The notes beneath the pieces are model-generated. The model saw nothing but the letters and a program-made list of their open reading frames with translations, ran no database searches and was not told the DNA's origin. Positions 53,367 to 63,100 of a stretch of 64,000 nt of DNA are shown here, one piece after another. Both the position numbers and the translations under genes were made by a program. Each line of letters starts with the position of its first letter. The stretch's first letter is position 1. The DNA is from Candidozyma auris (lineage: Eukaryota; Ascomycota; Pichiomycetes; Serinales; Metschnikowiaceae), in contig NC_072814.1 in NCBI RefSeq assembly GCF_003013715.1, positions 868,001 to 932,000 of the forward strand, given 5' to 3'.

Positions 53367-55472
53367 CTAGACAGTGAGTTCTTCATCACTAGGCCATGGC
53401 CAGTCTTTGAGGCTTGACGAGGAGTCGGGCACACTTCGCCAGTGCTTAATGTGACGCTGTGCGAAGGGCAGTGGGAGTGCCTTGAGTAGCATCAACAAAG
53501 TGTCTCTCTCGGGCACAAAGTGAAGCTGCTCCCACCACCGAAGAATCTCTGAAAGCTCGGCAGTGTAGTCACAGTCTCTAAGTAGCGTGACGTACAGCTG
53601 CCACGTTTTGTTGGACGGCATGATCTTGGTATCATCATGAGTTTCACTCACATTCATTTTGAACTCGTACACAGCGATCTGAGAAGCGTGGAAGTTATTC
53701 CACCATAGACGACGTTCATCCAGGTACTTTTTTGTGGCCGCTTTTATGAGAGCAACTAAACAATTCTCGTCTGGTGATTTCATTCCCAATTCCTCTTGGT
53801 ATAGCTCATAGAGGTTTTCTGCCTGGTATGTGCTTTCGCCCGCAAGCATTACTCCGACATTCCCAACGGTCTTTCTCTTCATGAAACTATACAACAGACG
53901 AGCACACTCAAGATTGGACGACGAGGTGCAAATTCCATCAAGATACGGTTTCCTTAAGGACTTGCCGTCACTATTTTGATATAGTATATGGAGATACCTG
54001 TTGTGAATGATGCCTCGGTAATTATTGAACATACGAGCACTCTGGAGTTGTTCGATAAACTGTTCTATGCCCGAAGTTGTTTTAATTGGTTGAAGAAGCA
54101 TGATAATGATCTGTTTTGATATGATTAGCCTGTCCAGCCTGTTTACAAGCTGCTTCAAAATTTTATGCGATCGTTGCTCTGATAGGAGACCAAACTCATT
54201 GAGTTTGGTGATAAATGCAAGCCACAAAGTGGCAGATGATTCAAAGTGGGACACTCCCAAATTGAAATTATGCAAGAGTTGTTCTGTCGTGACAGATAAA
54301 TAAATGCTGGCTATATGCGTCTCTGCTATCGGTTCTGGAAATTGTGCCTTTGCATGATCAAGTAGTTTCTGAGCTTTTTTTACATCGACTAAACGAAGCG
54401 ATGTGACAATGGCCATGAAACCAAGCTGAGAGAGTTCCTGATGTGTGATGTGCTTAACCAAAAGCTCTTGTGCACGAATAATAGACATAGATGTTTGGCT
54501 TGAAGGCACTGACGTCTGCATGAGAAATGACGACAAAGTCCATAGAAGCTTGTTAGTCTGCTGTGGGTTGAAAAGTTTATAGGTGATTCCTGAGGCCCCT
54601 GATGTAAAATAGCGGAGACTGTGTTTCATGAGGTCATAAATGTAAGAGGGGTCGTAATGCACGCAATAGTAACATAAATGAGTGATGATGTTGATAATGT
54701 GCGACTGTTTTCGATGATACTGATGTCCTATACTTCCAATTGAAGATTCCCAAAGTTTGAGCTGGCTATGAAGCTCCATACGAGACATGGGCGTTCGTAG
54801 AAGGAAGTCGGAAATGATGCAAGGAGGAGTATGTTCAGAATTACGTAGACTGCGCTCTGCGTCTGTGACTGAAGATGCAAATAATATTTGGAGCCATGTA
54901 ACGATTGTAGAAGAAGGATTCGAGTAAATCTCAGGTTCTGCAGAGCCGACCACTCTAACTGACATGTCTATAATTGATTCCTGTTCCTTATTGGGTTTCC
55001 TTTCAGAGATTTCCAGTAGAAGAGCTCTCTTCACATCTGCTAAGCTCGAGGTTTCGGCGTCGGCAAATCTATTTGACGCCTGCATTTTCGTAGATAAGGA
55101 TTCGAGATGCTCCATCAGAGAATTCCAATCCCAGCCTTCTATTTTATGGCCCTGAAGACCTATAAGAAGGTGGAAAAGCCCCACCTCAACCACAGCTTCC
55201 CTCGAGAAAGGCACAGGAATATGAGCCTTGCCGAGAGCAACAGGCTCCTTATTGATCGCCTTTTGAAGCCATACAAAAAAATGGGGAAGGGATGGCTTGA
55301 GCTTCACCGAGTTCCCATTCCTATAGCGTTTGGTCTCCGTCTGCAACGAATTGTATAGCTGCCGGTGAGCTCTATCCGCCAAACGCGGGTACCCAGAATT
55401 GAAGCGGACTACGCATAAAAACGGTCGTAGTCGAGAGCGGCATTGTGCTATTTTGCCTGCTATTCCAAGCAT
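53367..55472 (-). CDS. Probable mitochondrial helical-repeat protein of unknown function
   Basis: This is a 701-residue protein. The N-terminus (MLGIAGKIAQCRSRLRPFLCVVRFNSGYPRLA) is rich in Arg and hydrophobics and lacks acidic residues, a good mitochondrial targeting sequence. The rest is predicted all-helical, with loosely repeated Leu/Ala helices that resemble fungal PPR-like translational activators (Aep, Atp22, Pet309 and similar). I cannot place it in one of these. Divergent from RAD4, with 218 bp between the start codons. Confidence 0.75.
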   Translation of the reverse strand: MLGIAGKIAQCRSRLRPFLCVVRFNSGYPRLADRAHRQLYNSLQTETKRYRNGNSVKLKPSLPHFFVWLQKAINKEPVALGKAHIPVPFSREAVVEVGLFHLLIGLQGHKIEGWDWNSLMEHLESLSTKMQASNRFADAETSSLADVKRALLLEISERKPNKEQESIIDMSVRVVGSAEPEIYSNPSSTIVTWLQILFASSVTDAERSLRNSEHTPPCIISDFLLRTPMSRMELHSQLKLWESSIGSIGHQYHRKQSHIINIITHLCYYCVHYDPSYIYDLMKHSLRYFTSGASGITYKLFNPQQTNKLLWTLSSFLMQTSVPSSQTSMSIIRAQELLVKHITHQELSQLGFMAIVTSLRLVDVKKAQKLLDHAKAQFPEPIAETHIASIYLSVTTEQLLHNFNLGVSHFESSATLWLAFITKLNEFGLLSEQRSHKILKQLVNRLDRLIISKQIIIMLLQPIKTTSGIEQFIEQLQSARMFNNYRGIIHNRYLHILYQNSDGKSLRKPYLDGICTSSSNLECARLLYSFMKRKTVGNVGVMLAGESTYQAENLYELYQEELGMKSPDENCLVALIKAATKKYLDERRLWWNNFHASQIAVYEFKMNVSETHDDTKIMPSNKTWQLYVTLLRDCDYTAELSEILRWWEQLHFVPERDTLLMLLKALPLPFAQRHIKHWRSVPDSSSSLKDWPWPSDEELTV

Positions 55473-55576
55473 TCGGGTTAGTCTATCTGGGCTTCACAAG
55501 ATCTTGTAATAATGTAGCGATGTGAGGGAAAAAATCTAAGGCGCACTTTAACATCAATCTCTTCATCTCCAAACAA

Positions 55577-55633
55577 ATGCGAAACTACCCCACAAGACTC
55601 GCCCTGGGTGAGTTGCCACAGTCCGAGATCTAG
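55577..55633 (+). other. Upstream ORF before RAD4
   Basis: An 18-codon frame (ATG at 55577, TAG at 55631-55633) ends 57 bp before the RAD4 ATG. Whether it is inside the RAD4 transcript is unknown. It could act as a translation-limiting uORF. Confidence 0.3.
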
Positions 55634-55690
55634 TCAAACTACGTGTTTCAAAAAAGGAAGCACTTCAAAAATAGTTTAATATCTTGGCTG

Positions 55691-58600
55691 ATGTCACTTG
55701 ACCAAAATTATAGGGCGCTTCTACGCAAGAGCCTACCGAGACGAGGGTCCCAGGGCCATGAGCGTAAGAAGAGAAGAAAAGTGGTGGCTTCAAGGAAGGA
55801 CGAGGAAAATGTTGCTGATCTTTTTGGTGGTGCCTCGGGCTCGGACTCAGACTCGTCAGACTCAATGGAGTTCGAGGATGTGGATATTGAGGAGCCTAGC
55901 AATATGAAAACACCGACACCGCAACCGAAGTCAGAGGAGGGTAATGGACAGTCTGATGGTTCTGACGATTTTGAGGATCTTGAGGACGTTGATATAGATG
56001 CTTTTTTCGATCAAAAAGAACAGCAGCAGGATGAAACATTCACTTTTCTGATCAATGAGCAGAAAGAAGAAGTGGCAAAAGGCAAGCGCAAGAAGGTGAC
56101 CACCGTTCCCAAGGCAGAACGGCACCGCCGAAAACTCATTCACAGATTGTACCTTATGACAATGATAGGTCATGGTGTGATTAGAAACCGTTGGTGCAAT
56201 GATAAGACTCTTCAAGCTTTGCTCCTCGAAAATGCACCTCCAGCTATAAAGGATCATTTCAACCCCAACCCGAGGCTTTTGGACTACGTTAAGCAGAGGC
56301 ATTTCGTAGAAGGCTTACAAAAACTTGTCAAGTATTGGCGATTCAGAGTCATGGCTCAAGGTCTCGTCCGTAAGGACTGGGGAGAATTACTGGTCAAACA
56401 AGAGCACGTTATGCGCAATATAGATCTTGATCGATTTAGGCAGACGATATGTTCTTACAGAGGCTCTCGAGATTTGGGTGCTCAAGGGTTTGTATGTCTA
56501 TTGAGGGCGTACGGTCTCAATGCCCGTTTAGTTTTTTCATTACAGCCGCCAGATTTCAGGTCGATTACACTACCAAAAGACAAGAGTGTTGAAGCAAAAG
56601 AGGATATTCCAAATATCGAACAAAAGCCGAAGTCGGAGTTTGCTCCAGTCTTCATACCAGACAGTCGTACTGAGCTCCTAAAGAATGTAAGGAGAGGAAG
56701 TTCAGGTAGAAAAGAGAGGGAGAAATCCAAGAAAAAGTTTACTTTTCCCATATCAAAGTTTCCAGTTTTTTGGGTGGAGGTATGGAACCAATATCTGAAG
56801 AAGTGGATCACAGTTGATCCGATGGTCAACAAAAGTGTTGAGGTGATGCCCATGCGTAAGAAGGGAAAGTTTGAGGCTTCTTTTCTGGAGCCGACTTATC
56901 AGAGCTGGTATATTCTTGCGTTCGACCGCAGTGGTGGCGTGAGAGATGTTACTAGACGGTACACGCAGTTTTACAATGCTAAGACTGTCAAGAAGAGAAT
57001 CGATCACTTGTCAGACAAGGATGAACATTGGTATGAGCGAATTCTAAAAGCGGCGCGGTCTCCAAGGTCAAAGTACGGCTTGCCTGAGATAATGGAGTCA
57101 AAGGAGTTCATCACCAGAGATCAGTACGAAGGAGTTCCCAACAATATGAATGACTTCAAAAATCACCCTCTTTACGCTCTAGAGTCCCAACTTAGGAAGG
57201 ACGAGATAATATACCCCAATGATGATACCAGCAAATGTGGAACCTTCAGGCCAATGAACAAAGACAGTGTTGTCCCCATATTCAGACGATCACATGTCTT
57301 CAGGTTACGCACAGCAAAGGCTTGGTACTTACAAGGAAGAGTTTTAAAAATGGGCGTGCAGCCTTTAAAAACAAAAGAGAAACAGATTTCACAAATGGAG
57401 GAGGAAGATGAAGATGGTATGGTTCGACTTTATGCTGAATTTCAAACTCAGTTGTATCAAGCTCCTCCGATTGTCAACGGCGAAATAACGAAGAATGCTT
57501 TTGGAAATGTCGAGATATTCGTGCCGTCGATGACACCGGAAAATGGACATTTAATTCCAACATCGAAAAAGCTCCCTATTAAATTAATAGAGAAAGCTGC
57601 GAGAGATATTTTGAAAATTGATCACGCTAGAGCCATCGTTGCCTTTGATTTTGGAGAAAGCGGTTCTAAAGGTAAACGGTCGCCTACTGCTCGTGTTGGA
57701 GGAGTGCTTATCGATGCACAGTATAAGGAGGCGATGGATCTTGTTCTCGAGCATCTCATCGAAATGGAGCATGAGGAAGAACGAAGAAAGATTGAGCTCA
57801 CGGCATTGAGAGGTTGGAGCTTCTTCCTCAAAAAACTTATGATTATGGACCGTCTCGATAAACAGCACGGAGAAGTTGACGATGAAGCCGGTCTGGAACA
57901 AGACGGATATTATAGCGTTGAAAGTGATAACGAATCTGGTGGAGATGGTGAGTATAAAACGCACGAATCTAGAGGAGACCGATTTAGGAGAAGATACGAA
58001 AATGAGCAAGTCCAAGGGGTCATGGAGGATGAGGAATTTGGAGGATTTTTGCCGAATGAGGATACAGTACCCGTCGATGTACCTGTCATCGACGCCCCCG
58101 AAACTACCACAATAGCTTCAAAAGAAACTGAAGAGTGTGACCATGAGTCAGATAACGGTGGAGGTTTTCTGATTGGCGGAGACGCGGCAGAGACTCCGAA
58201 AGTTTCGGATGAGAATGACAATACCAAAACCGAAGAGAGTATAACTGAGGATACACATGAAAGACTTTTACAAGTGAATGATAAGAATTTAAGGGATTTC
58301 GGCGATGGTGGCTTTATCGTTGACGAGGGGGAATCGAATTCTAGCGATTCCTCGCAGAATGGAGGCTTTTTTCCGCCACAGAACTCTGCTGACAATAACG
58401 AGCCAAAAAAGGAGTCATTAGATCTTGAGGCGGAATATGTCCGGTCGACTTCAAGCTCATCTGTAAAATCAGTTACCCCAATTGCTGAAAATCAAGGATC
58501 GATAGATAACAGCACTTTAATCGGACGCAGTAACACTCCAGAAGCGCAACTAATACCGAGTGACAGCATGGCTGCTAAAATTGATCCCATTTTGGAAGCA

Positions 58601-58804
58601 ACAAGGATATCTCAAGATCTTTCTGAGAGAGAGAATAATAAGCGTGACCCAGAAAAGTCTGGCGACTTTGTGGTGGCTAGCAAGATGTCGAGCACTGATA
58701 ACAGAACTTCCTCATTTGAAGATGGCGAAATTGACGAGGCGCTTCAAGAAGAAATCGCCAAGCAAGAGGCAGAGTTGGGTTTTGAATATAGCGACTCTGA
58801 ATAA
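55691..58804 (+). CDS. RAD4: Rad4/XPC, DNA damage recognition factor
   Basis: This is a 1037-residue protein. The frame opens earlier only with GTG, so the ATG at 55691 (MSLDQNYRALLRKSL) is used; this LLRKS start is typical for the family. An acidic N-terminal region is followed by the transglutaminase-like domain (about 130-450: FVCLLRAYGLNARLVFSLQP, FWVEVWNQYLKKWITVDP, GGVRDVTRRYTQFY) and the beta-hairpin domains (about 465-690: FKNHPLYALESQLRKDEII, GNVEIFVPSMTP, ARVGGVLIDAQYKEAM). With Rad23 it finds helix-distorting lesions for nucleotide excision repair. The acidic, disordered tail of about 300 residues is longer than usual in S. cerevisiae Rad4 (754) and holds repeated GGF motifs. Rad34 is the alternative name to exclude. 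Confidence 0.9.
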   Translation: MSLDQNYRALLRKSLPRRGSQGHERKKRRKVVASRKDEENVADLFGGASGSDSDSSDSMEFEDVDIEEPSNMKTPTPQPKSEEGNGQSDGSDDFEDLEDVDIDAFFDQKEQQQDETFTFLINEQKEEVAKGKRKKVTTVPKAERHRRKLIHRLYLMTMIGHGVIRNRWCNDKTLQALLLENAPPAIKDHFNPNPRLLDYVKQRHFVEGLQKLVKYWRFRVMAQGLVRKDWGELLVKQEHVMRNIDLDRFRQTICSYRGSRDLGAQGFVCLLRAYGLNARLVFSLQPPDFRSITLPKDKSVEAKEDIPNIEQKPKSEFAPVFIPDSRTELLKNVRRGSSGRKEREKSKKKFTFPISKFPVFWVEVWNQYLKKWITVDPMVNKSVEVMPMRKKGKFEASFLEPTYQSWYILAFDRSGGVRDVTRRYTQFYNAKTVKKRIDHLSDKDEHWYERILKAARSPRSKYGLPEIMESKEFITRDQYEGVPNNMNDFKNHPLYALESQLRKDEIIYPNDDTSKCGTFRPMNKDSVVPIFRRSHVFRLRTAKAWYLQGRVLKMGVQPLKTKEKQISQMEEEDEDGMVRLYAEFQTQLYQAPPIVNGEITKNAFGNVEIFVPSMTPENGHLIPTSKKLPIKLIEKAARDILKIDHARAIVAFDFGESGSKGKRSPTARVGGVLIDAQYKEAMDLVLEHLIEMEHEEERRKIELTALRGWSFFLKKLMIMDRLDKQHGEVDDEAGLEQDGYYSVESDNESGGDGEYKTHESRGDRFRRRYENEQVQGVMEDEEFGGFLPNEDTVPVDVPVIDAPETTTIASKETEECDHESDNGGGFLIGGDAAETPKVSDENDNTKTEESITEDTHERLLQVNDKNLRDFGDGGFIVDEGESNSSDSSQNGGFFPPQNSADNNEPKKESLDLEAEYVRSTSSSSVKSVTPIAENQGSIDNSTLIGRSNTPEAQLIPSDSMAAKIDPILEATRISQDLSERENNKRDPEKSGDFVVASKMSSTDNRTSSFEDGEIDEALQEEIAKQEAELGFEYSDSE

Positions 58805-59163
58805 GAGCCAGAAAGAAAACTTCCATGATAATCTAGAAGGGACCATGCCCCATCCAACTTAGAAACTTGGGTGCGATTGGAACGCTGCTTGACAGTGACA
58901 GGTTTGCGGGTAGCCTCGCAGTTTGACATTTGCGCTTTTGACAGGTGCGTACTTCATAGAAGTGCAGGCATTTGCGCAATTTCCCCGTGATAATCAGAAA
59001 AGCACCCACATACAAATATCGTCAACTCCCCCGCAAGTGGTGTCGGTAGAATCCATCCGATCCAGGACGTTACGTTCTTTTTTGCAGACCTTCACCTGAC
59101 ACAATCACTAGTCAAGCATACCCTCAAGTTTAGCCTGAATAGTGTGGCGGGAAGTGATCGATC
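58805..59163. other. RAD4 3' flank and promoter of the PQ-loop gene
   Basis: 359 bp with no gene. Nothing further is supported. Confidence 0.5.
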
Positions 59164-59985
59164 ATGGGAGATGGGGTCGCAGTCAACGTATTGGGCACGA
59201 TAGGAACGATTCTATGGTGTATCCAACTTGTCCCTCAGATCATACGAAATTTTAGCAAGAAAAACTGCACGGGTCTACCGCCTCTTATGATGTTCTTGTG
59301 GGCAGCCAGCGGTGTTCCTTTCAGCATATACTTTTTTGGCATTGACGGGCTGATACCTTTGCGGGTTCAACCGCAGCTTTTCACATTTTGTTGCACTGTG
59401 TCATGGGCACAAACACTATATTACCCTCCTGTTGCCTACCCCAAGCGGAAAGTGGCGCTAATGTTGGGTTCCTTTGTGCTTGTATCCGTGGGGCTTGAAA
59501 CAGGGTTCATTTTATGGCTACGTCCGCTTTATAGGCGCGGCATCGAGTGGCCCATGCTCGTTATTGGAATCATTGCATCTGTACTTCTCGCATTGGGGTT
59601 GGTACCTCCGTACTTTGAGTTGGCCAAGCGTAAGGGCCGCGTGGTGGGAATAAACTTCTTCTTTTTGGCTATGGACTCATTCGGTGCGCTCTTTTCCTTA
59701 ATCAGTGTTGTTGTAGGAGAAATGGACATCATGTCGATGGTTTTATACGCAATTGTGATTGCTATGGAAATCGGCATATTTCTCAGTCAAGTTGGGTGGT
59801 ATCTCACAGGGGGACGAAGAATACTAAGAGAAGAGAAGCTTCAGCGCAAACAGTGCATCCAGAAAGAGGTTTCTGTGGGCTCAGAAACGTCAGAGCGTTC
59901 TCAGGCTTCAGACTATAATGAAGATGATGAAAAACCCCAGGAGGGTACCGCCGGAGACCTTGAAGCGCTCGGTAAAAATTTATAG
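59164..59985 (+). CDS. PQ-loop repeat membrane protein
   Basis: This is a 273-residue protein with seven hydrophobic helices. The first PQ motif is QLVPQIIRNF (about 21-30) after TM1. The second repeat has GLVPPYFELAKRKGRVVGINFFFLAMD (about 145-171), with PP in place of PQ. This is the arrangement of SLC66/PQ-loop transporters, which include vacuolar amino-acid exporters (Ypq1-3) and less-known fungal members. The altered second motif and the Ser/Glu-rich C-terminal tail point away from Ypq1-3. Substrate and membrane are unknown. Confidence 0.8.
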   Translation: MGDGVAVNVLGTIGTILWCIQLVPQIIRNFSKKNCTGLPPLMMFLWAASGVPFSIYFFGIDGLIPLRVQPQLFTFCCTVSWAQTLYYPPVAYPKRKVALMLGSFVLVSVGLETGFILWLRPLYRRGIEWPMLVIGIIASVLLALGLVPPYFELAKRKGRVVGINFFFLAMDSFGALFSLISVVVGEMDIMSMVLYAIVIAMEIGIFLSQVGWYLTGGRRILREEKLQRKQCIQKEVSVGSETSERSQASDYNEDDEKPQEGTAGDLEALGKNL

Positions 59986-60198
59986 ACTAGGACGGTGCAC
60001 CGTCAGAAGCATTAATTCGATATACATACTTGTCAAATACCTTTACCATTATGAAACTACGTTTTGCATTAATTTTCCCGTAAGTGTGGTGTTCAGTATA
60101 TAGTGAGACAATGTGAACCTCCATACTGAGACTACATAGTTAAGCGCGCTAACATATATGTGCTCAAGTTGAGACGTTATCGACTCGAGCCAACACTA

Positions 60199-63100
60199 AT
60201 GGTATGTCATATTCCACCGGATAAGTCTTCACCGAACTTCACTAACCCTCAGTCTGCATTTTCTCCCTTGAACTTGGTCGAGGATGCTTCCTCGAAAAAG
60301 GACTTGGAAGAAGACCACACCAGAGAAATTGAGATCGAAAATGCATTCAAAACCTTCCAGGAAGCGATATCGCTTCAGCGACAAAGAGATTTCGTTCAAG
60401 CATATGTCAAGTATAAAGAGCTCCAAAAAAAAGATGTGATATATAACCACTACTACGAAGAGACTGAGTTTATCAAGGGATTACAGAATGGAGGGTTCAA
60501 CACGAGACCAGACGAGCTCAGTTACGTTTCACAGAATGTCAAGACCATACGATTTTTGTACTTCAGAAACAGGGGGTTCTTGTACTTCAACATTCTTAAA
60601 AGGGGCCGCGAGTTGATTGAACAGGTTCTCGAGAAAGACCAGGCTTTGCCCGATGCACAAGTAATCACATACCTGGAGTTTGTCAATGAGCTTGTGTACC
60701 TGATGATAGACGATTTCATTAACTGCTTTGTTTACCTGGAGGTGGATGAGCCAATACTACGGCTTTTGTACGATTTATTCACATACTTTGGCGTGAAGAA
60801 GCTTGCACGTTACACATTGGAGTATGCTCTACTGTTGAGGGTGGAAAGTGAGGATGTAATGAGCGTTTTGCCAATGAACGACTGGGCTAAACCATTGTGG
60901 AAACAATTTGAAGAAAGGGGGCTCACAGAACGCTCGTCGACGCCTGAACTAGAGGAGAAACTCTCTTTCTTAGCTCCAATCCGACAGGAATTCCACAATC
61001 TGATTCTGAGAACCCTTCAGAAGCGCAATCTACAGGTAACCATAAAGCCCCAGTCGTGCTGGGCAGATGTCTTGCAGGCATTCAATCTGGCTTTGAGACA
61101 GACTCAAGATAAGGAGAAGCAACAGGACTATCAACGATATGCATCGCTCAAAGTGCTTGATCCATACCTTGCTTCGGAGTCAATGATCGACACTGTGACC
61201 TACTCGTTTCCAGTTCTTGAACAAGATTCCACACCACTCCTTGAACCAGTCAAAGAAGATAAAGCTGATGGTGTTATGGAGCTTGAAGCGCCAAAACCCG
61301 AAGATGGTGAGGTCATGATTGTGGAAGAAGAGAAGTCTAAAGCTCTACTGTCGTCTGCGATTAGTGAAGCAGACAAAATTGTGGTTCAAAGAACCTCACG
61401 AAGACTCAATCGCGAGGAGAATGTCGTATTTGAGCTAGACGATGTCCAACTAACTAGACACCACTACTTTGAGACCGTGGCTTTTTTTAAGCATATAGAC
61501 GCCGCACTACGGACTGCCTTTCATGTGGACGACGAGATTCTTCACGACGTTGTCTGTCACATAGTTGATACTGACCTCAATTCCAAGTCACCTCTTTTCG
61601 TGCTGGATTTCGTCAAGCTACTCAATGAATGGAAGCCGCATGTTCACACAGAGCTTTTGATGCTGAAGAAGAAGTCGGGCGTACACAACCGTGAGTCAGA
61701 TGCCGATAAATTGAAGCTCCTTGATGTCTTGACACATTTCGGGAATCAGAGCTCTGCATCTTCTGAAACTACTGCTGAGCTCATCGATGAAGTTGAAAAC
61801 TATGACTACATCAAAAAAACGCTTGCAAAAGATAGTCATAAACACCCAAAAGATGCCCGTATAGGCATACTATACCACCTTCTTGGAGGGGTTCTGCCTC
61901 CGGTATTATCATACCTATGGGGTAAATCGCTATATGACTCCGTGAAAGATTGGCTACTACAGCTCGATTGTGAATTAAAGAAAAAGTTCGAATCTATTGC
62001 TGTAATGACCGAGGAAGAGCAAAGACTCACTTTAAGTGTTTGTGTGAGCATCTTCGAGATCTTTGTGGACGCCTACATATCCACCAAAACCGAGATAGAT
62101 AAAATCTTAGGTACTGAGTCCAAGAGCGGCTTGAGTAAAGCAGCGAAGCTGGCTCTAAGCCATATAACTACTGACCTTCTTTCACATAAAGACCGCATCA
62201 AGAAGTTAGATGAAATCCTCCAAGAATACATGCTGAAAGATAAAAATGTTGAATGCTACGGCGATGCTGTGCTATATGCTCGTTACATTTGGGCAAATAA
62301 TTATCTCCTTGCATCACAAAGTTTCTCTTGGAAAGAAAAAAAGTTCGTTGTGGTTCATCTACAACGCCTTCTGGCCGTTTTTACCAACCATCCGACCTTA
62401 TCGGTAAGCTATAGCAACTATTTCAACATCGGAAATCTTAATCCAGAGAGCTTTGAGCGAAGACTCACGACATCATCCATTTTGTCAATTTTTTCGAAGA
62501 TTCTATGGAGTGAGAAGTCCACAAAAGGCGGGGCAGAAGATACAATCGTTTTACTTGAAAACATTCTTATCCCCAAACCCGAACACGCAAACTCTGCCTC
62601 CACTGAAAATGATGGAAGTTTAGTATCATCCGTCATACATGGTAGAGCAAATCTTGATAAGTCGTCTTTATCAAGTGTGAGCGAGTTTCTCGATGTTTGC
62701 CCGATAGATCTAAAGCTAAGCTTATGGAACATTCTATTCCTGTATTACGAAGAAACGGCGGCTTTTGATAGCTTTCAGAGGGGATTTGAGCAGAACCTTA
62801 GCTTCATGCTTTCTTTCTTCAAAAGTGATAAGTATTGTGAGATGAAGCGTGATCAAGATCGAGCTATTGTGCTACTCAATACTCTTAATTACTTCGGTGG
62901 TTACATTCGCATCTTTCTCAGGTACTTGGCGCGTAACAATTGGACTCTTCCCTACATCGAAACCCAAAATTCACTTGAGACAGTCAAAGACCTTGCTCAA
63001 ATATTTGAGCTTTTCTATTGTTTTAGTTTGCATGAAGAGGCAGCTCTTATAACTGGGGCGAAATTCTCCGTTGAGCTGCGCTCTAAAAAGGCTTTTCAAA

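Noticed and set aside
53189..53434. Small overlapping frames downstream of the mitochondrial protein gene
   Set aside because: Starts are non-ATG or overlap the real gene antisense, and no family is seen.
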